Source: a virus. Taken from it: DNA of 21,279 nucleotides. Position numbers and translations under genes: made by a program. The stretch is taken from positions 1-21,279 of the IMG/VR virus record IMGVR_UViG_3300047546_000183; one strand, given 5' to 3'. Below are positions 8,795-15,540 of this stretch, piece after piece. Each line of letters opens with the position of its first letter. Positions within the stretch are counted from its first letter, which is position 1. Under the pieces are notes generated by a model that was not told the origin of the DNA, ran no database searches, and saw only the letters and a list, made by a program, of their open reading frames with translations.

Positions 8795-9183
8795 CAGTAA
8801 TCAAGCTCCCCGGCAAGGTTGATCGTCACAGTATTGCGTCCCACGTAGACCGAACGCACTTCAGGCGGGCTAGTGTATTCCCATTTAATTTGTGTTGGCG
8901 ATTGGATCTTGCTGGTTAGCGTTGCGTCCATCCCAGCAAATGTTTCTGCGGGCAAGGTAAACCGACTGAAACCGCCAGACGTGCCGTTGTAATGGTCGAT
9001 CAGCTGGGATGCTGCGGTATCGGTGATGTTTGTGAAGGTCAGCTGCAGTTCGTAGCCGTAGGCGCGATTGCCAAAGGCTCGCTTGACCGTGGCACCAGAC
9101 AAGGCGCGGTACACCTTTGTGGGAAACTGCCCAAGACGGAAACTCCGCTCTGATGGTTTGATGCCGGGGAATTGAGCAGTCAT
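8794..9183 (-). CDS. Minor tail protein following the tape measure (distal-tail position)
   Basis: 129 residues with alternating beta-strand character (YGYELQLTFTNITDTAAS, GGFSRFTLPAETF, VYVGRNTVTINLAGELDY). Position directly after the tape measure gene and before the L-like gene corresponds to lambda M or a distal tail protein. The start overlaps the tape measure stop as TGATG, and the stop overlaps the next start in the same way. Probable role: first ring below the tape measure at the tail end. The assignment is mainly positional. Confidence 0.72.
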   Translation of the reverse strand: MTAQFPGIKPSERSFRLGQFPTKVYRALSGATVKRAFGNRAYGYELQLTFTNITDTAASQLIDHYNGTSGGFSRFTLPAETFAGMDATLTSKIQSPTQIKWEYTSPPEVRSVYVGRNTVTINLAGELDY

Positions 9184-11354
9184 CAGCGGAGACCCACGCG
9201 GCTACGGGTGCCAGGGCTTTGTTGCAGTTTATCCAAGGTCATTGTCATTCCTCGCTTTGCACCGTCGCTGGCGGCTTGGCGGCGGGTGGCTGCCATAGCT
9301 TGCTCCAGCTGATCACGGCTGACGTATTCGACCCCGCCAATGTTCGTAGTCTGGAAGCTCATGTTGAGCACTGGTGCGCCTGCTGCAGCGGAACCGGAAC
9401 CCATGGCAGAACGCAGGTCGTTGTTTGACATGACGTTGCCGCCTGTTGAAGGCACAAACAGTTCAGGACCACGCTCACCAACGACATAGGGTTTGCCGCC
9501 TGTTACAGAGCCACCAGCCGCACGTGTAGGCAGCAAACTTGGGAGGCTAAATCCTTCTGCAAATCCGCCGCCACTTGGCAGTTGAACAGGTCCAGCACCT
9601 TGGAACATGCCACTTGAACCGAGACCGGCAAACATCTTGGCGATACCAATGGCGATATAAGTCGCGATCATTTTGGTACCTTCCTGAGCAAGAATTTGAC
9701 CAACACTTTGTAGGAAGTTCGCAAACACTTCTTTGGCGCTTTGTGTGCCGGCAATTAAGCCTTGTATGCCGCTAACCAAAGACGTGGCAATGGCATCACC
9801 AATTCCTTGTGCGACGCTGATTGCGCGAGTCTCAAGATCCTGTAGCTGCGCTTGCGCGTCTTGAATAAATGTCGCTACCTTGTTTTGCGGGCCAAGGTTG
9901 ATATCCGTCCTAAATGCTCCGGCTCCACCAGGTAGCATTTCGCCAGCCGTCAGTCTGGCACGTTTGTAGTATTCCTCAACTTGCTTTTTAAGTTCCTCTG
10001 TTTGTAGTTGAATAATCTCTAACCGATTTATTTCGCCATTCAGTGTCGTCAGATTCGTTCGTTGTTCTGCATTTTTTAGTTCACCAATCTGCTTAGTGCG
10101 ATCTTCAAAGTCGAATTGAATTTGCAGGCGTTTGCGTTCAATTTCTGAGCTTTCGTCTAGTAATAAAATCTGACGGCTGAATTGAGTCCCAAGTTGATCA
10201 CCAACTTCCAGCGACCGTTCAAGTTCTTTGCGCAGACGTTCCGCCTCACGCTCGGCATCGGATTTGCCTTCTTTCTTTTTCTTGCCACCAGTGGCCGCCA
10301 TAAGCCCTGGCAGCGTGACTGGAGCGGCAGGCGGCGTTGCAGTAGGCGGCTTGAGAATGCCCTGCTGATAACCGTATGTCCGCATTAGATCGCGGAACCG
10401 CTCTTCGCGTAATTGCGTAAATTGATCTGCATTAATGCGACCACCTCCGCGCAACCTAGCAATTTGTTCAGCTTCTTGCCCTGCTTGCCTAAACAAACGA
10501 TCACGTTGTTGCGCCGAAAGGTTTGCGCCTAATTGACGCTGCAGCAAGATTGTTTCAAAGACGTTATTAACCTGATTTGCGATATCAATAGCAAGACCCA
10601 AAATGCTCTGCATTGCAGGGGCAAGAATTGACCCCAAACGCGAAGCAAGGTTTTGCACAGCATCTTGCAGCGTGCTGAATCGCCCGGCTAACGTATCACT
10701 TTGCGCCACGGCGCCATCGGCATATTTGCCGCCAGCAGATGTAAGTTTTTGAATGGCATATTCAACAGCTTGTGCGCTGATTCGCCCTTTCTCTAGCGCA
10801 TCCTGAAATTCTTCACCGCTTAAGTTGTATTCCTCGCGTAGAACCTGTTGAAGCGCAACGCCACGCTCTTGGAACTGCAATAGTTCCTCGCCTTGCAGCC
10901 TGCCTTTCGCTTGGACTTGACCGTAGGCCGTGACAAGACCGCTTAACTCTGCACCAGTGGCGCCACTTACATCAGCAAGACGCCGCGTTGTTTCGACAAC
11001 CTTATTCGTTTCAACTCCAAACGCCTGCAATCGCTTGGCTGAATCAATTAGTTCAGTGCTGGTAAACGGTGTTGCCGCACCTAATTGCTGAAGATCTTTA
11101 ATGATCTGTCCAGCCTTTTCGGCACTGCCAGTCAGAACCTGGAGGCTACGTGTTTGGCTTTCAATTTCCGCTGTACTAACAAAAACGAACTTGGCCGCCT
11201 GAATGACAGAAAAAGCAGCAGCAAGCTTGCCTATCGCACCACCAAGGCCTCCTATTGCACGTTCTGTTTGCTGCGCTTGTGACTGAACCTCGCGTAGCTT
11301 CTGAGTTGCGCCACGGCTATCAACGTTAATGGCAACGTTGGCGACGACAGACAC
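9183..11354 (-). CDS. Tape measure protein
   Basis: 723 residues. Residues about 60-250 match the conserved N-terminal tape measure domain, including TGATGAELSGLVTAYGQVQA-like and GEELLQFQERGVALQQVL segments. A lysine-rich stretch (KKKKEGKSDAEREAERLR) starts a long helical, coiled-coil region to about residue 465. A hydrophobic segment follows (SVGQILAQEGTKMIATYIAI and on), then the C-terminal GGSVTGGKPYVVGERGPELF motif common in tape measure proteins. The start is GTG at 11354, seven bases after an AAGGG ribosome site. By the usual rule of about 1.5 angstroms per residue the tail would be a little over 100 nm; this is an estimate. It spans the tail lumen and sets tail length, using the chaperone encoded just upstream. 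Confidence 0.95.
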   Translation of the reverse strand: MSVVANVAINVDSRGATQKLREVQSQAQQTERAIGGLGGAIGKLAAAFSVIQAAKFVFVSTAEIESQTRSLQVLTGSAEKAGQIIKDLQQLGAATPFTSTELIDSAKRLQAFGVETNKVVETTRRLADVSGATGAELSGLVTAYGQVQAKGRLQGEELLQFQERGVALQQVLREEYNLSGEEFQDALEKGRISAQAVEYAIQKLTSAGGKYADGAVAQSDTLAGRFSTLQDAVQNLASRLGSILAPAMQSILGLAIDIANQVNNVFETILLQRQLGANLSAQQRDRLFRQAGQEAEQIARLRGGGRINADQFTQLREERFRDLMRTYGYQQGILKPPTATPPAAPVTLPGLMAATGGKKKKEGKSDAEREAERLRKELERSLEVGDQLGTQFSRQILLLDESSEIERKRLQIQFDFEDRTKQIGELKNAEQRTNLTTLNGEINRLEIIQLQTEELKKQVEEYYKRARLTAGEMLPGGAGAFRTDINLGPQNKVATFIQDAQAQLQDLETRAISVAQGIGDAIATSLVSGIQGLIAGTQSAKEVFANFLQSVGQILAQEGTKMIATYIAIGIAKMFAGLGSSGMFQGAGPVQLPSGGGFAEGFSLPSLLPTRAAGGSVTGGKPYVVGERGPELFVPSTGGNVMSNNDLRSAMGSGSAAAGAPVLNMSFQTTNIGGVEYVSRDQLEQAMAATRRQAASDGAKRGMTMTLDKLQQSPGTRSRVGLR

Positions 11355-11380
11355 GGCACAACCCTTTTGCTATCAGCAGT

Positions 11381-11566
11381 CTACCGTCGTCGTTTCATCT
11401 GACGTTCTTGCTCTTCATTCTGAATCTCAAAATAACTAGACCAGATCAGCAGCTCTTCTAGCGTGATTTCAGCATTGAGCCGAGCCAATGAATAGCCCAG
11501 CTCTTTTGCTACCCCAAGCTGTAACAACAGCAGATTGTCTTTCTTTAGCTCAGCCTTTACGGCTTT
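11381..11566 (-). CDS. Tail assembly chaperone frameshift extension (T part of a GT-type product)
   Basis: This frame has no ATG start except near its end and overlaps the end of the chaperone gene. It is open from just after a TGA at 11569-11567 to TAG at 11383-11381. It encodes ELGYSLARLNAEITLEELL followed by a WSSYFEIQNEEQERQMKRRR ending, which is typical of the T half of tail chaperones. It lies in the +1 frame relative to the upstream gene (equivalently -2). The overlap contains AAAA at 11567-11564, where a lysine tRNA on AAA could re-pair after a +1 step; an AAAG at 11558-11555 is an alternative. A shift at AAAA would give a 175-residue fusion. Role: binds the tape measure before tail assembly. 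The frameshift site is inferred. Confidence 0.8.
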   Translation of the reverse strand, partial: KAVKAELKKDNLLLLQLGVAKELGYSLARLNAEITLEELLIWSSYFEIQNEEQERQMKRRR

Positions 11567-11909
11567 TCATATCCAGTTCTTTGCCTTCCTCAGGGTTGGT
11601 GATGATGGCCAGCATCATGGCTTGAAGGTCAGCGTCAAGCACGTCGTTTTTTAGCTCAGCAATTTCACCAGCTTGAAACAGGCGTTGCCCTGCGTCATCA
11701 ACAGCTTTCGTAACCAAGAGATTCAAGGCAAATCCATTCGGATCATCACCGCCAGGCATCTTCTGCGCACGCTCACGCTCAGCCATCGTCAACGGTGTTG
11801 CGTAAAACTCAAACACATCGCCATTTGCCAAGGTCACCACACGCTTAATAGGCGTCAGGTTGGCTGCCTTTTTCAGACGGGCAAGGGCTGACGAAACCGG
11901 CGCAGGCAT
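11550..11909 (-). CDS. Tail assembly chaperone (G part)
   Basis: 119 residues, in the lambda G position between tail tube and tape measure. It contains PIKRVVTLANGDVFEFYATP, a PLTMAERERAQKM segment, and an acidic helical end (EIAELKNDVLDADLQAMMLA), consistent with this group of tail chaperones. It ends in DMKSRKG and TGA at 11552-11550. A further open frame that encodes the T half overlaps its last codons, so part of the ribosomes probably shift frame. No good ribosome site precedes ATG 11909; it lies 33 bases past the terminator after the tail tube gene. Expected to act in the cytoplasm and to be absent from virions. Confidence 0.85.
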   Translation of the reverse strand: MPAPVSSALARLKKAANLTPIKRVVTLANGDVFEFYATPLTMAERERAQKMPGGDDPNGFALNLLVTKAVDDAGQRLFQAGEIAELKNDVLDADLQAMMLAIITNPEEGKELDMKSRKG

Positions 11910-11941
11910 AAAAACAGGTCGTTTGTTATCACTTTAGGCAT

Positions 11942-11968
11942 AAAAAATCCCCCAGCGCAAGCCAGGGG
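11942..11968 (-). terminator. Rho-independent terminator after the tail tube gene
   Basis: Read on the minus strand, an 8-bp stem CCCCTGGC / GCTGGGGG (two G-U pairs) with a TTGC loop is followed by ATTTTTTAT. The two wobble positions become mismatches in plus-strand RNA, so the structure is directed leftward. It lies 27 bases after the tail tube stop, where phages often lower readthrough from an abundant protein gene. Confidence 0.8.
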
Positions 11969-11995
11969 CGTGAGGAGTCCAACCGACTGGCCTTA

Positions 11996-12751
11996 TCAGG
12001 CAGTGGCAAAGTCGAAGGTGGGCACGCCAGACGGGCGGAAGGTAATTTCAACCTGTTGGGCGTCGTCGGGGTTGATGTTCAGGCTGGCCGTCAGCAGCAC
12101 GGCATCCATGGCGATGGAGCGGCTAAGAGCCTCAGTGCTTTGCTTGTCGGTGTACAGCTTGAAAGCGCAACCAACTTGCTGACGTTGCAACACGTCTTCA
12201 ACCATGCGGTTAGACAGGGCGCTGTCTTCGTTGGTGACGTAAATGGTGGCAGTGCCGTTGCCATCAGCAAAACCGGGGATATAGGCGCGGAAGGGCGCAT
12301 ACTGACCGGCGGTTTGACCGATGACTGTAACGTCAATTTCAGCGCGACTAATTTCGAAGCTCCAGGATTGAACCTGGCCAACAGCGGCATAATCCGCGTA
12401 GTACACCTCAAATTCGTTAGGTGCAGCCACGGTGCCATCATCTGTGATCGCAAGGATGGTGCCACCAGCGGCAGTCGATACGGTGAGCGCACCAGTTGCT
12501 GCGGTGTAACTCAACACGTAATAGGTGGTGCTGGAATCAATAGGCGAAGGCAAAGTGCCGGTGCCAGATCCACCAGTTTGGCTATTGACGACGCGGAACT
12601 TAACAGGATCGCCCGCCTTCAGATTGAGATAAGTCTGAACAGTGATCGTGTCAGTACCAGCATTCACGCCAGACTCACCGAATGTACCGGTGGTGCCAGC
12701 GGGCTTGTAATACAGAGCGCCGGACGTGCCGGACAAAACAGTGACAGCCAT
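11996..12751 (-). CDS. Major tail protein (tail tube) with inserted beta domain
   Basis: 251 residues, between the tail terminator and chaperone genes, where siphoviruses encode the tube. The N-terminus SGALYYKPAGTTGTF and residues 127-251 (QSWSFEISRAEIDVTVIG, FRAYIPGFADGNGTATIYV, VEITFRPSGVP) fit the tail tube fold. Between them, residues about 33-116 look like a separate beta domain (LKAGDPVKFRVV, STTYYVLSYTAATGALTVST, GGTILAITDDGT), probably exposed on the outside of the tube. The start is ATG 12751 with no clear ribosome site and 29 bases after the previous stop. A terminator follows. It forms the stacked rings of the tail. The plus-strand open frame across it is an artefact of codon bias. 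Confidence 0.88.
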   Translation of the reverse strand: MAVTVLSGTSGALYYKPAGTTGTFGESGVNAGTDTITVQTYLNLKAGDPVKFRVVNSQTGGSGTGTLPSPIDSSTTYYVLSYTAATGALTVSTAAGGTILAITDDGTVAAPNEFEVYYADYAAVGQVQSWSFEISRAEIDVTVIGQTAGQYAPFRAYIPGFADGNGTATIYVTNEDSALSNRMVEDVLQRQQVGCAFKLYTDKQSTEALSRSIAMDAVLLTASLNINPDDAQQVEITFRPSGVPTFDFATA

Positions 12752-12780
12752 TGTTGTGAACGGTATTGGCTGTTATGAGT

Positions 12781-13212
12781 CTAGCTTTGCTCGTAAGCCT
12801 CAAAAGTAATGGCTACTTGCGTTTGGAAAAACCCTTCCGGCACAGAGGGTTCAATGGCACGCGGACCATTTGCGGGGTCAAATTTTATATTTTCAAGCTG
12901 CAAACGTGTGAACAGGCTGATGCAGCGTTGAGCAATGGTTAGTCCAGCACCAGGCCCAGCCCCACGCGGGGTGAACACATTAAAAACAAGGGTGCCGTTA
13001 CGACGATCAAAGCCTGCCCCGGTGCCACGGGCAGAGGTTGTAAGGATCGTCATGTATGCCGAATCACCCCAAATGATGTTTGTCTGAATCCAACTTGCGT
13101 TGTTCGGCGGCGAGAACGGAACGTTTTGATAGGCAACTTGAATGGCAGGCGAGGCGGCAAACTCCGTGGCAATACGGTTTTCGATGTAGGAACGGATGGT
13201 GTTTAGGCTCAT
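12781..13212 (-). CDS. Tail terminator protein
   Basis: 143 residues. It opens LNTIRSYIENRIATEF, a helix typical of tail terminators, and continues with ASWIQTNIIWGDSAYMTI, a conserved RNGTLVFNVFTPRGAGPG segment and a final FFQTQVAITFEAYEQS strand. This helix-plus-beta-sheet layout and the position between the HK97 gp10-like protein and the tail tube match gpU-type terminators. It overlaps the preceding stop by ATGA. Role: caps the tail tube at the head-proximal end and joins it to the connector. Confidence 0.85.
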   Translation of the reverse strand: MSLNTIRSYIENRIATEFAASPAIQVAYQNVPFSPPNNASWIQTNIIWGDSAYMTILTTSARGTGAGFDRRNGTLVFNVFTPRGAGPGAGLTIAQRCISLFTRLQLENIKFDPANGPRAIEPSVPEGFFQTQVAITFEAYEQS

Positions 13213-13619
13213 GAGTTACGACCGATCCGGTCCGCTTCAGCGTTGACGTAAGTTTGAATGTCTTTGGCGATGGAATCAACCCAGCCGCCGGGTACACCAG
13301 ATTTGCGACTGCCGTTGATGGCCAAAGGTTCAGCGTAAATCAGGTTGTTGTGGATGCTGTAAACGTTCCCGACCTGTTCATTGCCGAGTTGGTAGTTGAC
13401 GGCTTCTGGCGGCGGCGAGTTTGGGTAACTGCCTTCAGGTTGACCTTCAAACGGTGCAGCGTTTTGACCAATCGCCCAGCTTGCACGAAAACGGCCCGTA
13501 TCAACAGGGCTTTGCAATTTGAGCCTTTCATCAGCCGTCAGCACAGCAGCAGTGATCAGTTTGTTGAGCTGCCCCTCGGCATACTGACCAATCTCGCCAA
13601 TCCTGATCTGGCGTGCCAT
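13209..13619 (-). CDS. HK97 gp10-like neck protein
   Basis: 136 residues. The segment LKLQSPVDTGRFRASWAIG at about residues 33-51 is the hallmark of the HK97 gp10-like family, in which the PVDTGRLRxSW motif is widespread. A YSIHNNLIYAEPLAINGSRKSG region and a C-terminal helix (WVDSIAKDIQTYVNAEADRI) complete the pattern. It starts one base after the stop of the head-tail stopper gene and overlaps the tail terminator start by ATGA. Role: connection between head completion proteins and tail, position as in other siphoviruses. Confidence 0.88.
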   Translation of the reverse strand: MARQIRIGEIGQYAEGQLNKLITAAVLTADERLKLQSPVDTGRFRASWAIGQNAAPFEGQPEGSYPNSPPPEAVNYQLGNEQVGNVYSIHNNLIYAEPLAINGSRKSGVPGGWVDSIAKDIQTYVNAEADRIGRNS

Positions 13620-13620
13620 G

Positions 13621-13977
13621 TCATTCCCTCAGAAATATCTCAAACACAATTGCCTGATTATCCTGTTCAATCTTGTTGACCTGTACGGTTTGCATGATCC
13701 GCCCGGAGATTGTCACCTGATCAGCCACGCTGGGTTCAGCAGCAAGATCAACAGCAGCCACCGTCAGCTTCTTATCTGTGCTCTTGATTAGGTCGTTTAG
13801 CTCACGTTCAGTTACAGCTTCAAGCACGCCGCGCACAACGGTCTCAGAAGCAGTTGGTGTTGCCGTGCCTGTCGTCGGGTTGTACGCGCCAGTGGTGATT
13901 CGCCTGATGGTGACTTCGCCGCCGAATTTGGCCATCAATTTACCAGCGGTCTTCCGTAGTGAAGTAGCAAGTGCCAT
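13621..13977 (-). CDS. Head-tail stopper or joining protein
   Basis: 118 residues. A basic N-terminal helix (SLRKTAGKLMAKFG) is followed by beta strands: GEVTIRRITTGAYNPTTG, a VVRGVLEAVTERELND segment, and VADQVTISGRIMQTVQVNKI. This fits the SPP1 gp16/HK97 head-closure type of small beta-barrel proteins, and gene order supports it (before the gp10-like gene). The stop of the preceding gene and this ATG share TAATG. Role: closes the connector so that packaged DNA is held and the tail can dock. Confidence 0.78.
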   Translation of the reverse strand: MALATSLRKTAGKLMAKFGGEVTIRRITTGAYNPTTGTATPTASETVVRGVLEAVTERELNDLIKSTDKKLTVAAVDLAAEPSVADQVTISGRIMQTVQVNKIEQDNQAIVFEIFLRE

Positions 13978-14225
13978 TAGAGCTTGTACGCGACGCAGTG
14001 ACCGTTTTGCAGTTTGATGCTTGTAAAAACACCGTACAACGTTGTGGCGGCGCTCATGGATTGACCAGACAAGGTGGAACCATCCCAGTTCTGCGCAACA
14101 ATTGCGTCAATTTGGGCATTTGTTGTGAAATAAATTGCTGCCCAACGACCGGTGCGCGTCGTACTGTCGCCAATAAATGTTGCGCCTTTAGCGTAATCAA
14201 TACCGAGAACGTTGGAATCACTCAT
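13977..14225 (-). CDS. Small beta-rich protein, copy 2 of a tandem pair
   Basis: 82 residues, similar along its length to the gene just upstream. Shared features are a TGR(W/F) motif followed by a (R/A)(L/I)Y strand, an AQN/VQN turn, an S-rich strand, and the ending GVFTSIKLQNGHCVAYKL, against GVFTSVTLASGKIVAYKI in its neighbour. Both genes begin after the same junction (TGATCATG) with MSDSN or MADSD. Small proteins of this kind with a GxFTSIxL...AYK ending occur in phage structural clusters; the role is unknown. Position among connectors suggests a virion protein, for example a small head decoration or spike. Its stop overlaps the next start as TAATG. Confidence 0.8.
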   Translation of the reverse strand: MSDSNVLGIDYAKGATFIGDSTTRTGRWAAIYFTTNAQIDAIVAQNWDGSTLSGQSMSAATTLYGVFTSIKLQNGHCVAYKL

Positions 14226-14227
14226 GA

Positions 14228-14464
14228 TCAGATTTTATAGGCGACAATTTTGCCGCTTGCCAGAGTGACGCTTGTGAATACGCCTTCAATTGAATCACCG
14301 GCAGCCAAGGGCACAGAGCTGAAGGTATTGCCGCTGGCGTTCTGAACAGTCGCTGTGCTGATCACTGCATCAGCAAGGGCGTAGAGCCGCCAAAACCTGC
14401 CGGTGTGAGCGCTGGTATCACTGATGTACTCAAAACCAATGTTGTACATATCAGAGTCAGCCAT
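14228..14464 (-). CDS. Small beta-rich protein, copy 1 of a tandem pair
   Basis: 78 residues, related to the gene immediately downstream. It reads TGRFWRLYALADAVISTATV, then a GNTFSSVPLAAGDSIEGVF stretch and SVTLASGKIVAYKI. No cysteine, transmembrane segment or known catalytic motif is visible. It lies two bases after the connector gene stop and two bases before its paralogue, so all three are probably translated together. The family is unknown to me by name. Tandem divergence suggests two related subunits, perhaps of a heteromeric ring or of head spikes. Confidence 0.8.
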   Translation of the reverse strand: MADSDMYNIGFEYISDTSAHTGRFWRLYALADAVISTATVQNASGNTFSSVPLAAGDSIEGVFTSVTLASGKIVAYKI

Positions 14465-14466
14465 GA

Positions 14467-15033
14467 TCAGCTCCGGCGAATAGCAATGTTGCCCGGTCCA
14501 CTGATTCTAAGACCGGTTAAATACCGTTCCACAATCGGCGGGATGCGATCAACGCCAGTGGCTGTGCTGCTAGCGCCTGCAGTGGTGACGCTAAGGCTGC
14601 CAATGGACACGGACTTGTAATCCTCCAGTCCGCTCAGGGCCATCCCATCCTTATTGTTGTTCAAATACGTTGCCAGCACGCATTGTGCGTATTTGATCTG
14701 CGTTGGAATTTCGGTGTCGGTGAAATAATCCGTGGTGATGCGGAATGGAAAGCCGACGGCATAAGTATTGATATAGGTATCAGGCTTGCGCACGCCAGTA
14801 CGGGGCCACTGCAGAGCCTGCGTATCCGTTGCCCGAGCACCAAGAAAACGCTCACGATCAAGGCGTTGCGTGGCAGTAAACAACGCCCGGTTTTTTTGAT
14901 CAGTGGTGGCCGATGCCCAGGCGGTTACATCGTCATCCTGAACAAAACCCTCAATGATCGCTTCCGCTGCTACCAGTGTCAGATAGCTGTTGGCGTTTGC
15001 GCCGCCCACCGTTGCGTCGATTGTTATTGCCAT
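14467..15033 (-). CDS. Head-tail connector protein (annotated in relatives as DnaT-like)
   Basis: 188 residues opening AITIDATVGGANANSYLTLV with a following helix, the start pattern of phage head-tail adaptors often labelled as putative DnaT-like ssDNA-binding proteins. A conserved LQWPRTGVRKPDT segment and an EIPTQIKYAQCVLATYLNNN helix are typical of these gp6/gp15-type adaptors. Role: binds beneath the portal ring. The ATG at 15033 has no evident ribosome site and lies 83 bases inside the end of a small upstream ORF, so it may depend on ribosomes translating that ORF. The label DnaT-like is historical in such families; the position argues for a connector role. Confidence 0.85.
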   Translation of the reverse strand: MAITIDATVGGANANSYLTLVAAEAIIEGFVQDDDVTAWASATTDQKNRALFTATQRLDRERFLGARATDTQALQWPRTGVRKPDTYINTYAVGFPFRITTDYFTDTEIPTQIKYAQCVLATYLNNNKDGMALSGLEDYKSVSIGSLSVTTAGASSTATGVDRIPPIVERYLTGLRISGPGNIAIRRS

Positions 15034-15157
15034 CGGTAGACAGCGGCTGATCTTCTGTTACTTCAAGTGTAGGCGTAGGCTCTGCATCAGAAAAAGAGGC
15101 CCCAGCCGTAGCCAGAGCCTCACGTTCACGCAGCCGCCGGAAGGCGAACATGCTCAT
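14951..15157 (-). CDS. Small protein after the decoration gene, overlapping the connector gene
   Basis: 68 residues: FAFRRLREREALATAGASFS, an acidic and Pro/Thr-rich middle, then an Arg/Asn/Ser-rich end. Its ATG overlaps the preceding stop as TGATG, the same coupling seen elsewhere in this operon, and without it a 124-base gap would separate two genes of a tightly packed series. The F-F-RR-REREA opening resembles small ORFs following capsid genes in other phages, as I recall. The last 27 residues are read through the connector gene in another frame and look unconstrained. Function unknown. Moderately likely to be real. Confidence 0.55.
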   Translation of the reverse strand: MSMFAFRRLREREALATAGASFSDAEPTPTLEVTEDQPLSTDGNNNRRNGGRRKRQQLSDTGSSGSDH

Positions 15158-15525
15158 CAGTCAGCAGCCGACTTGAGAACGGCAAAATTGAGCACCACAG
15201 CTTCACCAGCGGTAGAACCGACGTTGGAAACAGTGATCTCAAAGCTGCCAGCGGCAGTAGCGGTCACGAAAGGCAGGTACTTACCAGTGGTAGCACCAGA
15301 CTTCACGGACACGTTCACCACGTCAGTAGCGGCCACTTCGCTGTTGGTCACAGTGAAGGAAACCTCGGCATCGCCCGCAAGCGAAGCGTTGTGCATGGTG
15401 ATTGAGCCACAGGGTTTGTTCAGCGTGACACCAGTGGACTTGCTGGTGGCCTGAGTGACAGCACCGCCGAGACCGGAGGTGTAGCCAATCGACTTACCGG
15501 CAGAAACTTCAAATTGAGAAGCCAT
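15157..15525 (-). CDS. Putative capsid decoration or head-stabilising protein
   Basis: 122 residues, low in charge, rich in Thr, Ser, Val and Ala. It contains GGAVTQATSKSTGVTLNKPC, then SITMHNASLAGDAEVSFTVT and a long VSFTVTNS...VVNVSVKSG beta stretch. Proteins with the VTQAT-KSTGVTLN-P-G-ITM pattern commonly sit right after the major capsid gene. A very good ribosome site (AGGAGGA seven bases before ATG 15525) and location 16 bases after the capsid gene suggest high expression. Probable role: head surface or head fibre-base protein; a purely structural beta protein of another kind is possible. Confidence 0.72.
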   Translation of the reverse strand: MASQFEVSAGKSIGYTSGLGGAVTQATSKSTGVTLNKPCGSITMHNASLAGDAEVSFTVTNSEVAATDVVNVSVKSGATTGKYLPFVTATAAGSFEITVSNVGSTAGEAVVLNFAVLKSAAD

Positions 15526-15540
15526 CGTTAGTTCCTCCTA

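Noticed and set aside
12056-12778. A 240-codon plus-strand open frame across the tail tube gene
   Set aside because: Antisense shadow of a well-supported gene, without a ribosome site or protein-like motifs.
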